64,000 nucleotides of DNA from Solirubrum puertoriconensis (GCF_001483135.1 NZ_LNAL01000008.1:434001-498000); one strand, 5' to 3'; counted from the first letter of the stretch, positions 1 through 8,927 are shown. Program-made: numbers and translations. The notes: generated from the sequence alone by a model not told the origin.

Positions 1-1
1 C

Positions 2-847
2 CGCGTAACGGCCGTTGCCCGCTCGGCCGAGCACCTCGAGGCCCTGCGCCAAGCCGGAGCCGAGGTACGCCCCGGGCAGCTCAGCGACGTAGCGTTCCTG
101 ACCGACGTTTTGCGCGGAGCCGATGCCGCTTTCCTGCTGCTGCCTCCCAACGTAACGGCCCCCGATAACCTGGCTTATCAGGACGCCCTAGGGCAAGCCA
201 TTGCCGAGGCCGTGCGCGCCTCGGGGCTGCAGCAAGCCGTAAACCTAAGCAGCATTGCGGCCGATTTGCCCGAGGGCACCGGCCCCATTGTAGGCGTACA
301 CCGGCAGGAGCAACGCCTCAACGCCATCGAGGGCCTGAATGTCGTGCACTTGCGCCCAGCCTACTTCATGGAAAACTTCCTGCCCAACATCGGGCTGATT
401 CTCGGCATGGGCATCAACGGTTCGGCCACGCGCCCCGAGGTGTCTTTCCCGATGATTGCCACCCAGGATATTGCTGCCTACGCCGCCGCACTGCTTGCCG
501 GGCCGGCCTTGCCCGGGGGCCAGCATGCGCACCTGCTACTCGGGCCGCGCAACTACTCCATGCAGGAGGTTACCGCCATTTTGGCCGCTGCGATTGGCCG
601 CCCCGAGCTGCCCTACGTGCAGTTCCCCTACGACCAAGCCAAGCAGGGCATGATGGGCGCTGGTTTGTCGGAGTCGATGGCCGGTTTGTACATCGAAATG
701 ACGCAAACGCTGAACGCCGAAAAAGCAATGGTGCACGAGGTGCGCACGCCCGAAAACACCACGACTACCACGCTCGAGCAGTTTGCCCAGCAGGTGTTTG
801 CGCCCGCGTACCAGGCCGCTGCTGGCGCCGCGCAGCCGGTGGTCTAA
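2..847 (+). CDS. NmrA-like NAD(P)-binding family protein, 5'-truncated
   Basis: The reading frame is open from the first complete codon of the window, so the true start and the N-terminal GxxGxxG dinucleotide loop lie upstream. The 281 visible residues read like the NmrA/atypical short-chain dehydrogenase family. VTAVARSAEHL corresponds to the second Rossmann strand, followed by a D-V-A-F-L turn, GADAAFLLLPPN, and the strand VVHLRPAYFMENFLPN typical of NmrA proteins that sense or use NAD(P). A TTG at 110 is internal and not the start. Such proteins act as cytosolic quinone or flavin reductases or as redox sensors. The substrate cannot be told from the sequence. A strong terminator follows directly, so this is the last gene of its transcript. 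Confidence 0.8.
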   Translation, partial: RVTAVARSAEHLEALRQAGAEVRPGQLSDVAFLTDVLRGADAAFLLLPPNVTAPDNLAYQDALGQAIAEAVRASGLQQAVNLSSIAADLPEGTGPIVGVHRQEQRLNAIEGLNVVHLRPAYFMENFLPNIGLILGMGINGSATRPEVSFPMIATQDIAAYAAALLAGPALPGGQHAHLLLGPRNYSMQEVTAILAAAIGRPELPYVQFPYDQAKQGMMGAGLSESMAGLYIEMTQTLNAEKAMVHEVRTPENTTTTTLEQFAQQVFAPAYQAAAGAAQPVV

Positions 848-874
848 GGCTTGGAGTAGGCAACAATGCCACCC

Positions 875-909
875 AGCCCCCGCCGGCAATCCGCCGGCGG
901 GGGCTTTTT
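875..909 (+). terminator. Intrinsic terminator after the NmrA-like gene
   Basis: A 12-bp perfect stem (875-886 with 894-905), very GC-rich, with a 7-nt loop and a following T run. It sits 27 bp after the stop codon. Confidence 0.85.
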
Positions 910-948
910 GTTATGGCTTGCGTATGTATTCCCGATACTGATTAAATC

Positions 949-1398
949 ATGCCCGATAAGCTGTTGTTGCTCCTCAACTTTGCCCTTGCGGCCTACCTCA
1001 CCGGCGTAATCTGGACGGTGCAGCTCGTGCACTACCCGGGGTTTGCTTTGGTACCGTCCGAGGGCTTTCGGGCCTACCACCAAGCGCACTTGGGCCGAAT
1101 GGGATGGGTAGTAATGGCGCCCATGGTGGCCGAGCTGGCCGCAGCCGCGTGGTGGGCGTGGGTAGCGCGTTCGGCCGCTGGCTGGTGGAGCCTGGGGCTG
1201 GTGGTGTTTGTGTGGGCGGTTACGTTCTTTGTATCGGTGCCGCTGCACAACCGCTTGGCCGCCGACGGCGGTAGCCACGTTGCCGTATACGGCTTGGTGC
1301 GCACCAACTGGCTGCGCACCGTAGCCTGGAGCGCCCGCCTAGGTGTGCTGGGCTGGGCGTTGGCCCAGCAGCTGTTGGGTAGCGCTGCCGCCCGCTAA
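949..1398 (+). CDS. Small four-helix integral membrane protein, uncharacterised
   Basis: The 149-residue protein has about four hydrophobic segments, roughly residues 5-25, 55-73, 77-97 and 125-143. Polar signatures occur between them: VQLVHYPGF after helix 1 and VPLHNRLAADG after helix 3. This pattern recurs in a family of small bacterial membrane proteins annotated only as hypothetical, with some resemblance to DUF1772/anthrone-oxygenase-like folds. I cannot assign a reaction. It begins 40 bp after the upstream terminator and ends 24 bp before arfB, so the two may be co-transcribed. No cofactor motif is visible. Confidence 0.6.
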   Translation: MPDKLLLLLNFALAAYLTGVIWTVQLVHYPGFALVPSEGFRAYHQAHLGRMGWVVMAPMVAELAAAAWWAWVARSAAGWWSLGLVVFVWAVTFFVSVPLHNRLAADGGSHVAVYGLVRTNWLRTVAWSARLGVLGWALAQQLLGSAAAR

Positions 1399-1422
1399 TC
1401 GTACCTGTTCTGCCTTGTTGCT

Positions 1423-1827
1423 ATGCTTCCTCCGCCCGATGCCTTTTTGCCTGAGCTTCAATTTCAAACGGCCCGCAGCAGCGGCCCGGGTGGCCAAAAC
1501 GTGAACAAGGTAGAAACCAAAGTAGAGCTGCGCTTTCAGCCCCAGGCCTCGGCCTTGCTCTCCGATGAGCAAAAGCAGCGGGTGCTCGAGAAGCTGGCTT
1601 CGCGCCTAACGGCCGATGGCGTACTCATCATTACGGCGCAGGAGTCGCGCAGCCAACAGCGCAACAAAGAGCTGGCTGTAGAGAAATTTTACGAGCTGCT
1701 GCAGCGCAGCCTCCACCGGCCCAAGGCCCGCAAGGCTACTAAGCCCAGCGCCGGAGCCGTGCGCCAGCGCCTCGAAGGCAAGCGGCGGCAGTCGGAGAAA
1801 AAAGCCAACCGCCGCGGCGACTACTAG
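1423..1827 (+). CDS. arfB: Peptidyl-tRNA hydrolase ArfB, ribosome rescue
   Basis: This 134-residue protein carries the release-factor signature SSGPGGQNVNKVETKVEL near residues 19-36. Its GGQ loop hydrolyses peptidyl-tRNA in the ribosomal peptidyl-transferase centre. The C-terminus is a basic tail rich in Lys and Arg, ending KRRQSEKKANRRGDY. In ArfB (YaeJ) this tail fills the empty mRNA channel of a stalled ribosome. Length and the lack of codon-recognition domains separate it from RF1 and RF2. It therefore rescues non-stop ribosomes without a stop codon in the A site. The start ATG lies just before PPPDAFLPELQFQT, the usual N-terminal context. Confidence 0.95.
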   Translation: MLPPPDAFLPELQFQTARSSGPGGQNVNKVETKVELRFQPQASALLSDEQKQRVLEKLASRLTADGVLIITAQESRSQQRNKELAVEKFYELLQRSLHRPKARKATKPSAGAVRQRLEGKRRQSEKKANRRGDY

Positions 1828-1938
1828 GGCAGTTGCCTGTTTGTGGCCCAAGGCAGCCAAATTGCCACTGCGTTGTGGGGCGCGTAGCCTCAGCCTAAAC
1901 AGCAGCGCTGACACGCGCGGTTAGGCGGCGCTTTGGCC

Positions 1939-1946
1939 TAGCTTTA
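1939..1946 (+). promoter_or_regulatory. Possible -7 box (TAGCTTTA) for the GNAT gene
   Basis: A TAnnTTT-type box 27 bp before the ATG at 1973. It departs from the Bacteroidota consensus TAnnTTTG only at the last base. The same TAnCTTTA form recurs before three other genes here. Confidence 0.35.
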
Positions 1947-1972
1947 TCCTGATTAACTCTGCCTCGCTGCCC

Positions 1973-2590
1973 ATGGATGCCGCCGCACCCCGCACCCCGC
2001 TGTTCGACTCGTACACCGTAGCCGAAGTAAGCCCCGATGAATGGAGCGCCTTTGCCGGCCAGCACTTCGAGCGTGTATTTCCGCACGAAATTAATTTGCC
2101 GCTTGACGGTGCCCTCGGCACGGCCGAGCAGGATAAGCTAGCTGCGCTGCGCCGCAACATGGCCGGCTGCCTGCACCTACACTTTCTTCTGTACGACGGC
2201 GAAACGCCCATTGGGTGGCACTTCGGCCTGCAGCGCAACGAGCTGGAGTACCACATGGCCAATACCGCCGTATTGCCCGAATACCAGGGGCGGGGCGTGT
2301 ACTCGGCTTTTCTGCAGTTTGCCAAGGCGCGGATTTTTGCCGAGGGCTTCCAGTACATCACCAGTCTGCATCGGGCCGATAACAACGCCGTGCTGGTGCC
2401 CAAGCTCAAAGCCGGGTTTCAGATTCAGGCTTTCGGCTACCTCATTCAGCCTATGCTGTTTGAGGTGAACTACGGCCCAATGATTCAGTTGATTTGTCCG
2501 GCCAAGGAACTGTACCGCAAGCTGTTCGATGCACAAGCCGGCACCCGCGCGTTGGCCGAGGAGCTAGGGCCGCAACTCGGAGCGCAATAG
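1973..2590 (+). CDS. GNAT-family N-acetyltransferase
   Basis: The 205-residue protein contains the GNAT acetyl-CoA binding motif A as TAVLPEYQGRGVYSAF around residues 97-112 (Q/RxxGxG/A form QGRGVY). Before it lies the beta-4 strand NELEYHMANTAV. A second recognisable part is the beta-5/alpha-4 region ITSLHRADNNAVLVPKLKAGF, where an Asn-containing loop precedes the final strands. The family transfers acetyl from acetyl-CoA to amino groups of small molecules or proteins. Nothing in the sequence or the neighbourhood identifies the acceptor. It is separated from arfB by 145 bp and faces a convergent lipoprotein gene, so it is probably transcribed alone. Confidence 0.85.
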   Translation: MDAAAPRTPLFDSYTVAEVSPDEWSAFAGQHFERVFPHEINLPLDGALGTAEQDKLAALRRNMAGCLHLHFLLYDGETPIGWHFGLQRNELEYHMANTAVLPEYQGRGVYSAFLQFAKARIFAEGFQYITSLHRADNNAVLVPKLKAGFQIQAFGYLIQPMLFEVNYGPMIQLICPAKELYRKLFDAQAGTRALAEELGPQLGAQ

Positions 2591-2611
2591 CCACCGCGTA
2601 ACTGCCCGACC

Positions 2612-3328
2612 TTAATTCAGATCCAACCCAAACAGCACACCCACCCAAGGCTTGTGCTGGTAAATCCAATGGCGCCCATCGGGGCCAAACAGGTGGTCGG
2701 CACCTAGGGCCAGGCCAATGTTGAACACGCGCGCATCGTAGATGAAGGCTGCACCCGCGTGGGCTACCATGCCTTCGTACTCTGCCACACGCGTTTGCTG
2801 GTTGGTTACGTCGGGGTTGATAACGGCCGCGCCCAGGCCCACAAACGCCCCGTAGCCCAACCCGGTGTCGCGCACGATTGGGGGGCGCTTTTTGCGTTGC
2901 CGAGGCGAGTGCAGGTGGTACAAATCGAGCCGGCGCCCTAGGTATAAGGCCGCATTGAAGCTGGTATTGAGCTGCACCGGCATTATGCTGCGCGCCGGCC
3001 GTATTTTAAAGGGCAGCGTGAATACATCCACATCCAGCCGGCTCGAAAGCAACGTGCTGTGTTGGCCGGCGGGCAGCACCACGGCTTGCGTAGTGGGCGT
3101 AGTGTCGCTAAGGGCCAGCAGCAAAGTGTCGGAAGCTTGGCGTATGTACAGCGGTTGTTGCTCGGCGCTTAAGGCGGGTACCTTGCTGCGCAGCACCCGG
3201 TAGCGGCCATCGGGCAGCTCATCTACGCGGCCTACTACGGCACAGCCGCTCAGCAGGGCAATAAGCAAAGCAAAGCAGCAGGCGCGCAGCCCGTGTTGCC
3301 GAATGCGCGCCTGCTGCGTAGGTGTCAT
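2612..3328 (-). CDS. Uncharacterised outer-envelope lipoprotein
   Basis: The N-terminus has a basic stretch, a hydrophobic core and a lipobox ending LLSGC near residue 29, so the protein should be lipidated at that Cys after signal peptidase II cleavage. The remaining ~210 residues hold short amphipathic strands (LDVDVFTLPFKIRP, LNTSFNAALYLGRRLDLYHL) and a C-terminal part ending in an aromatic-rich strand, WVGVLFGLDLN. That is compatible with a small beta-barrel or an outer-membrane-associated fold. I do not recognise a family. It ends 21 bp from the convergent GNAT gene and lies 18 bp downstream of mgtE on the same strand, so it is probably co-transcribed with mgtE. Confidence 0.6.
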   Translation of the reverse strand: MTPTQQARIRQHGLRACCFALLIALLSGCAVVGRVDELPDGRYRVLRSKVPALSAEQQPLYIRQASDTLLLALSDTTPTTQAVVLPAGQHSTLLSSRLDVDVFTLPFKIRPARSIMPVQLNTSFNAALYLGRRLDLYHLHSPRQRKKRPPIVRDTGLGYGAFVGLGAAVINPDVTNQQTRVAEYEGMVAHAGAAFIYDARVFNIGLALGADHLFGPDGRHWIYQHKPWVGVLFGLDLN

Positions 3329-3346
3329 GCCGTTATTTGCTTGCTG

Positions 3347-4732
3347 TTAGAGCAGCGTGCCGCTCAGGATAGCCGATGCCAACGAGAAGTAAATGATTAG
3401 CCCCGTAACATCGACTAAGGTGGCCACAAACGGCGCAGACGAGGTGGCTGGGTCGAGCCCTAGGCGCTTGAGTAGCAGCGGCAGCATGGAGCCGGCCAGG
3501 GTGCCCCACAACACAATGCCCATCAGCGAGAAAGCCACCGTGGTGCCCACCAGCTTCCAGTAAGGCCCGTATTCGTTGAACATGGTAGCCCACACCGCAA
3601 TGCGCAGAAAGCCTACCAACCCCAGAATAGCGCCCAGAATCAAGCCCGAAAGCACTTCGCGGCGCATAATCAACCACCAGTCGGAGAGGCTAATCTCGCC
3701 CAACGACAAGGCCCGGATTACCAACGTAACGGCCTGCGAGCCGGAGTTGCCGCCCGAGCTGATAATCAGCGGCACAAACGACGCCAGTACTACGGCGCGC
3801 TGAATTTCATCTTCGAAGTGGTGCATGGCCGAGGCCGTGAGCATTTCGCCCAGGAGCAGCAGCACCAGCCAGCCGGCACGCTTCTTCACCATTTGGCCCA
3901 CCGACGTAGCCAGATACGGCTCATCGAGGGCTTCCGAACCACCCAGCTTCTGAATGTCCTCGGTGTCCTCTTCTTCCCGGATGGCCAGGATGTCGTCGAT
4001 GGTTACGATGCCGAACAACACGCCGTCTTCGTTTACCACGGGCAGGGCGGTGCGGTCGTTTTTGCGGAACACCTCAATGGCCTCTTCCTGGTCTTGCATG
4101 GCCTGTAGGCGCACAAAGCGGCGGTCCATTAGCTCGCTTACGCGCTGGGCGGGTTGTGCAAACAGAAACTCCCGGATGCGAATGTCGTCGATGAGCACGC
4201 CGCGCTCATCTACCACAAACACCACGCTTACGGTTTCGGAGCCGCGGCCGTGCTCCCGAATGTACTCGAACACGTGGTCCACCGTCCAGTCCTCACGCAC
4301 GGCAATGTAATCGGGCGTCATCAGGCGCCCCACGGAGTACTCGGGGTAGCCCAGCAGCTCCAGGGTTACGCGGCGCTCTTTCTCCGACAGCGTCTGAATC
4401 AGCTCGCGTACCAGGTCGTCGGGCAGAAACTCGAGCAGCGCCGTGCGGTCGTCGGGCGACATCTCGTTCAGGATGTCGGCAATTTTCTCCTGCGAAAGGC
4501 TTTCGAGGAAGTGACGCTGCACTTCCAAGTCCAGAAACTCGAATACTTCGGTGGCGTGCTTCAGCGGCAGCAGCCGAAAAATGATGAGTTGTTCCCGTTC
4601 CTCTTGTGCCTCGATAAGGTCTACCAGCTCCGGGGTGTCAAGACTTCGGAGCAACTTCTTAAGCCGTAGAAATTCCCGCTGTTCGAGCAGGTCCGGAATT
4701 TGTTCAAGGGCCAGTTGCTGTTCGGTAGTCAT
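3347..4732 (-). CDS. mgtE: Magnesium channel/transporter MgtE
   Basis: The 461-residue protein has the MgtE architecture. An acidic N domain of superhelical repeats covers residues 1-130 (AEVLNEM-type repeats such as EKIADILNEMSPDDRTALLEFL). A CBS pair spans about 135-260 (LMTPDYIAVREDW; FRKNDRTALPVVNEDG). A five-helix membrane domain from ~285 contains IISSGGNSGSQAVTLVIRAL and ends FVATLVDVTGLIIYFSLA. The conserved Asp of that last motif belongs to the Mg2+ selectivity site. The N and CBS domains sense cytosolic Mg2+ and close the pore. I chose the ATG at 4732 (MTTEQQLALE). An upstream in-frame ATG would add 27 atypical residues and overlap the promoter box. Confidence 0.95.
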   Translation of the reverse strand: MTTEQQLALEQIPDLLEQREFLRLKKLLRSLDTPELVDLIEAQEEREQLIIFRLLPLKHATEVFEFLDLEVQRHFLESLSQEKIADILNEMSPDDRTALLEFLPDDLVRELIQTLSEKERRVTLELLGYPEYSVGRLMTPDYIAVREDWTVDHVFEYIREHGRGSETVSVVFVVDERGVLIDDIRIREFLFAQPAQRVSELMDRRFVRLQAMQDQEEAIEVFRKNDRTALPVVNEDGVLFGIVTIDDILAIREEEDTEDIQKLGGSEALDEPYLATSVGQMVKKRAGWLVLLLLGEMLTASAMHHFEDEIQRAVVLASFVPLIISSGGNSGSQAVTLVIRALSLGEISLSDWWLIMRREVLSGLILGAILGLVGFLRIAVWATMFNEYGPYWKLVGTTVAFSLMGIVLWGTLAGSMLPLLLKRLGLDPATSSAPFVATLVDVTGLIIYFSLASAILSGTLL

Positions 4733-5147
4733 GACGCGGCGGCAAAAGAGGTGTTTCGCTAGGCAAAACGGGGTTAGGTGAAAGGGCGCGCAAAAGTACC
4801 CGAAGGGGCGCAAAAATCCTTCCCCAAAACGGTTCTGCTTGCAATAAAATTTCTGGGTGTTTGGCCCACTACGGTTAAGCAGGTGTGGCAGGATGGGCGG
4901 CCTTCGCTGAAGATTTATTTTCAGGAAGTTGCAAGCTGTAGCTGATGCCCGCTAGTTGCTGGTATTGCTTTGGCCTGAGGCGCCGCAAAACTTCGCCCGG
5001 TGGGCTGCGCTACACGCCCAAGGCACAAGCCCACTTTACGCGGCATAATGGCCGAGGTTATCAAGCCGATTCGTAGCTTTTTCGGCGGCGCTACGTAGGC
5101 AGAGGCCTAGCGTCCTTATCCTTCCGTGCACTTTTTGCTCATCCGGT
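4733..5147. other. 415-bp intergenic region between divergent mgtE and cyanophycinase genes
   Basis: I see no credible coding sequence. The left end carries a -7 box for mgtE. The rest has no strong hairpin or recognisable riboswitch. In particular I could not recognise a magnesium (ykoK) riboswitch fold, though I cannot fold the RNA here. Confidence 0.5.
4790..4798 (-). promoter_or_regulatory. -7 promoter box TACTTTTGC for mgtE
   Basis: Read on the minus strand this is an exact TAnnTTTGC. It lies 57 bp upstream of the chosen mgtE ATG. A TTTG that could serve as the -33 box lies about 26 bp further upstream, a longer spacing than the usual 19-21. Confidence 0.5.
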
Positions 5148-5981
5148 ATGCCCAACCCTACGATTCCGCGCGGTACGCTTATCGCCCTAGGTGGTGGCAA
5201 CGATGACCCGCTCCTAGACCTCATCAGCCAGTTGGTGCCCACACCCGATACGCCCGTGGAGGTAATAACCTCGGCCGTGCCGCGCTACCCCATAAAAACG
5301 GGCAAGGCTTACGTGCAGGCGCTCAACGAAATGGGCTGCACCAACGTGCGCCACCTGCGCATCGATGCCAAGCACTCAGCCTCTAGCCCGGCTACGCTGC
5401 GCCGGCTTGCGCAGGCCGGGGCCGTGTTCTTTACAGGCGGCGACCAGGAGAACATTACCGACTACTGGCTCGATACCCCGGCTGTGGACCTGCTCTGCGA
5501 ACGGTACCACACCGACCCCAACTTCATTGTATCGGGCACTAGCGCCGGGGCTTCCGTAATGCCGGCGTACATGATTGTATCGGGCTACGGCTACCGTTCG
5601 CTCACCAAGGGCGGCATTGAAATGGCGCGCGGATTGGGACTGATTTCCTACGTCTACATCGATCAGCACTTTGTGGAGCGCGGGCGCTTCAACCGCCTTT
5701 CGCATGCCGTTCTCAAGCACCCCAACACCCTAGGCATCGGCCTAGCCGAGCAAACGGGCATCATCATCCGCCACGGCCGCGAAATGGAGGTGTTCGGCGA
5801 CGGCGTGGTTACCATTATCGATGGCAACGAAGTGCGCAACGATAACCTGGGGCGAGTGGGCCGGGGCGAGTCGGTAGGGGGGCAAAACTTGCGTGTACAC
5901 CTGATGGTGGCCGGGCAGCGCTTCGACCTGCGCACGCGGCGAATACTGCAGTTAGCCACTGCCGAAGGGCAGGTATCCTGA
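5148..5981 (+). CDS. Cyanophycinase-like serine peptidase (peptidase S51)
   Basis: The 277-residue protein matches the cyanophycinase CphB family. It starts PRGTLIALGGG, then VFFTGGDQENI around residue 97, the nucleophile elbow VSGTSAGASVMPAYMI with Ser near residue 137, and DQHFVERGRFNRLSHAV near 182, which is strongly conserved in the family. Cyanophycinases hydrolyse the Asp-Arg polymer cyanophycin to beta-Asp-Arg dipeptides. Related S51 members cleave other Asp-containing peptides. Length is close to the usual ~270-290, with no signal peptide, so it is probably cytosolic. No cyanophycin synthetase or isoaspartyl dipeptidase is next to it, and the natural substrate is uncertain. Confidence 0.88.
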   Translation: MPNPTIPRGTLIALGGGNDDPLLDLISQLVPTPDTPVEVITSAVPRYPIKTGKAYVQALNEMGCTNVRHLRIDAKHSASSPATLRRLAQAGAVFFTGGDQENITDYWLDTPAVDLLCERYHTDPNFIVSGTSAGASVMPAYMIVSGYGYRSLTKGGIEMARGLGLISYVYIDQHFVERGRFNRLSHAVLKHPNTLGIGLAEQTGIIIRHGREMEVFGDGVVTIIDGNEVRNDNLGRVGRGESVGGQNLRVHLMVAGQRFDLRTRRILQLATAEGQVS

Positions 5982-6153
5982 ACGCGACGCGCTGAATAAC
6001 AGGGGCGCCATAGCACAGGTCTATTCCTTAGTTGAATAATCCTTCTAATATTGGCTTTATAAGGTGCCTCAAATAGTCGGCATGCCGCATTGTCGGATGC
6101 TTACAACCCCATACATTTAGCTCCCACAACCCTTTTTCCCTTTTCCTTTGGGT

Positions 6154-7404
6154 ATGAACCTAAAACATCTACTATTCGCCGGCGGAGCCTTGCTGGGCAC
6201 CACGGCCGCGCAGGCGGGCGGGTTCCAGCTGACGCTGGCCGGGCAGAAAAACAACGGCATGGGTGGCGTAGGTACGGGCCTCGCGCTCGATCAGGCCGCT
6301 ATGTTCTACAACCCCGGCGCGCTGGCTATGGTGCGCGAGCGGGGCGTGCAAATCGGCGTAAATGCTACGCTGGCACGGCAGGCATTTCGGGCGCAGTACG
6401 GTGGTGCCGAGCGGCAGCTCGATAACACCGTGAGTACCCCTTTCAACTTCTACGCTGGTTTTGGACCGGCCGAAGGCAAATGGAAAGCAGGCATTGGCGT
6501 GTACACGCCCTTTGGCTCGCGCCTCGATTACGCCGATAACTGGGAAGGCCGCACCGCCCTCACCAGCATCGATCTGAAATCGATTTTTGTGCAGCCCACC
6601 GTTAGCTACGCCGTTACCGATCAGCTGAGCATCGGGGCTGGCCTGGTGGTATTTGCTTCGGGCTCGGTAAACCTGCAGCGCGACATTCAGGACCCCGCCC
6701 AAGGGAGCATTGAGCTCGATGGAAGCTCCGATACCAAACTGGGCTGGAACGCGGGCGTGTTCTTCAAACCTTCCGACAAGTTTAGCCTCGGCATCAGCCA
6801 CCGCTCCAAAATGGACGCCGTAGTTACTGGCGGCGATGTAATAATTAACGGCGTGGTATCGTCGCTGGCCGACCGCTTTGCAGCCCGCAAGTTCGATGTA
6901 ACGCTGCCGCTGCCCGCTACTACCACCATCGGCTTTGGCGTAATGCCCACCGAAAAGCTGACCCTAGGCTTCGACGTGAATTACGCTACCTGGAGCCGTT
7001 ATCAAGAGCTGGTGTTCAACTTCGACGCGCCCATTAACGGCCAAACGGTTTCTCGCTCGCGCCGTGAATACCAAGATGCGCTTACGTTCCGCCTAGGTGG
7101 GCAATACCAAGTTACTGACGGCCTGACGGTACGCCTCGGTGGTGCCTACGACCAAACGCCCGTGAAGGACGGTTTTGTAACGCCCGAGACCCCGGATAAC
7201 GACCGCCTGACGGCTACCGCCGGCGTGAGCTACAAATTCGGCGAGCGTTTCGGCATTGATGTATCGGCGCAGTACGTGAACATTGCCAAGCGCAGCCAAA
7301 CCCAGGAAGACCTGCTGAACAACGGCGTGGCTAACGACCGGGTAGCTGGTACCTACAAAACCATTGCTGTGGTACCGGGCTTTGGGCTGAACTACAACTT
7401 CTAA
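6154..7404 (+). CDS. FadL/OmpP1/TodX-type outer-membrane transport protein
   Basis: The 416-residue protein has a signal peptide (MNLKHLLFAGGALLGTTAAQAG). The mature N-terminus GGFQLTLAGQKNNGMGGVGTGLALDQAAMFYNPGAL carries the N-P-G/A motif and Gly-rich hatch region typical of FadL. The rest is alternating beta-strand ending in an aromatic, PGFGLNYNF. FadL-type barrels let hydrophobic compounds, such as fatty acids or aromatics, diffuse across the outer membrane. I used ATG 6154 rather than the TTG two codons earlier. The next gene, a GDSL lipoprotein, starts 24 bp downstream. The pair recurs in Bacteroidota and suggests uptake coupled to ester hydrolysis. Confidence 0.92.
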   Translation: MNLKHLLFAGGALLGTTAAQAGGFQLTLAGQKNNGMGGVGTGLALDQAAMFYNPGALAMVRERGVQIGVNATLARQAFRAQYGGAERQLDNTVSTPFNFYAGFGPAEGKWKAGIGVYTPFGSRLDYADNWEGRTALTSIDLKSIFVQPTVSYAVTDQLSIGAGLVVFASGSVNLQRDIQDPAQGSIELDGSSDTKLGWNAGVFFKPSDKFSLGISHRSKMDAVVTGGDVIINGVVSSLADRFAARKFDVTLPLPATTTIGFGVMPTEKLTLGFDVNYATWSRYQELVFNFDAPINGQTVSRSRREYQDALTFRLGGQYQVTDGLTVRLGGAYDQTPVKDGFVTPETPDNDRLTATAGVSYKFGERFGIDVSAQYVNIAKRSQTQEDLLNNGVANDRVAGTYKTIAVVPGFGLNYNF

Positions 7405-7428
7405 TCACTTGCATTGCCACTCCTCACC

Positions 7429-8868
7429 ATGTATACGTTTCTGAAAAAAGGAGCTCCGGCGCTGGCTTTGCTCGGCTTGGCGCTCGGCAGCTGCCAGCCT
7501 GAGCTCGACGAGCCCAAGGCAAGTGCCGGTTCGGCCGATTTCTCCCGCTACATCGCCGTTGGTAACTCGCTCACGGCCGGTTTCCAGGACAACGGACTGT
7601 ACCGCGAAGGGCAACTCAACTCGTACCCTGCCCTGCTGGCCCAGCAGTTTAGGCGCGTAGGCGGCGGCGAATTCACGCAGCCGCTGTTTACCGAGGCTCA
7701 GGCCAATGGTTCGGGTTACCTGCGCCTAGCTGGCTTCACGGCACAAGGCGCGCCCATCACGGCGCAAGTAGCGGGCAACGCGGGCCGCAATGCAAGTGCA
7801 CCTGCCTCGCCGCCATATACCAAGTACCTTGAGCCCATTAACAACCTAGGGGTACCGGGTATCCGCATGTCGGATATCACCACGGCAGGTTACGGCAGCA
7901 CGCAGGGCAACCCGTTCTTCGAACGTATTACGCCGGACAATACGCCTACCCAAACCTACTTGCAACGCATCAGCGCGTCCAACCCCACGTTCTTCACATT
8001 CTGGTTGGGTAACAACGACGTGCTGGGCTACGCTACTGCTGGTGGTGCGGCTAACTCCATTACGGCGCGCACTACCTTCACTAACAATGCTAACAGTGCT
8101 ATTGATGCCCTCACAGCCAATGGTGCTAAGGGTGTTGTAGCTCTGATCCCGGACGTAGCAAACATTCCGTTCTTCACTACGGTTGGTCCTACGTTCCGTA
8201 CTACGCTGGCCCAGGCCAACGTGCCTACGGCTGCTCCGTTTGTGTACACCACAGGAATTTTGGCTCCCGGCCAGCCTAATACGCGTGTAACCAACAATAC
8301 CATCGCTAACATTCGCGATGCTTCGGGCAATGGCAACCTGTTGCTCACGCTTACGGCATCGCCTTACCTAAGCTTGTACGGCCGCCCCAGCGGTAAGTAC
8401 TGGCGCGATTTCTACCAGCAGGCTCGGCCGTCGTTGCCGCCTACCGTTCCAAACCTGACGGTGTTCCTGCTGGCATTGCAAGTTGATACCACGAAGGCGT
8501 TCGGTCAGTCCACGGAAAACCCCTTCCCGAGCACGCTGGTGCTCGATGGTACAGAGCAAACGAACGTGCGCACCGCTACCACTAACTTCAACGCTGACCT
8601 AACGACCAAAGCCAACCAGAAGGACTTGGCCATCTTCGACGCCAACAGCTTCTTCAACGGTGTGGCAACGGGTGGTTTCGCAACCAACGGCCAGGTAAAC
8701 TCGGCTAGCTTTATTTCGGGCAACCTATTCTCGCTCGATGGCGTGCACCCCACGCCCCGTGGCTACGCAGTAGTTGCCAACGAAATGATTCGAGTAATCA
8801 ACCAGAAGTACGGTTCGTCTATTCCTTTCGTGGATGCAAGCGCCTACCGTGGCGTGCGTATCCCCTAG
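7429..8868 (+). CDS. SGNH/GDSL-family hydrolase lipoprotein
   Basis: The 479-residue product has a lipobox ending ALGSC at about residue 24, so it is probably surface- or periplasm-facing. SGNH blocks are visible: block I YIAVGNSLTAGFQDNG (catalytic Ser), block III FWLGNNDVLGY with GNND, and block V LDGVHPTPRGYAVVANEM with the Asp-x-x-His pair (D-G-V-H). Between the blocks the protein is longer than typical small esterases, as in other Bacteroidota lipase/esterase lipoproteins. It should hydrolyse acyl esters. The chain preference is unknown. It follows the FadL-like gene by 24 bp and is followed by a strong terminator, so the two form an operon. Confidence 0.9.
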   Translation: MYTFLKKGAPALALLGLALGSCQPELDEPKASAGSADFSRYIAVGNSLTAGFQDNGLYREGQLNSYPALLAQQFRRVGGGEFTQPLFTEAQANGSGYLRLAGFTAQGAPITAQVAGNAGRNASAPASPPYTKYLEPINNLGVPGIRMSDITTAGYGSTQGNPFFERITPDNTPTQTYLQRISASNPTFFTFWLGNNDVLGYATAGGAANSITARTTFTNNANSAIDALTANGAKGVVALIPDVANIPFFTTVGPTFRTTLAQANVPTAAPFVYTTGILAPGQPNTRVTNNTIANIRDASGNGNLLLTLTASPYLSLYGRPSGKYWRDFYQQARPSLPPTVPNLTVFLLALQVDTTKAFGQSTENPFPSTLVLDGTEQTNVRTATTNFNADLTTKANQKDLAIFDANSFFNGVATGGFATNGQVNSASFISGNLFSLDGVHPTPRGYAVVANEMIRVINQKYGSSIPFVDASAYRGVRIP

Positions 8869-8890
8869 GTAGCTGGGCTACGTAAAGCAA

Positions 8891-8927
8891 AACGGCTTCT
8901 CCCAGCTTTAGGAGGAGCCGTTTTTTT
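8891..8927 (+). terminator. Intrinsic terminator after the GDSL gene
   Basis: A 12-bp stem with one G-T pair (8891-8902 with 8911-8922) followed by a run of seven T. It closes the fadL-like/GDSL operon. Confidence 0.85.
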
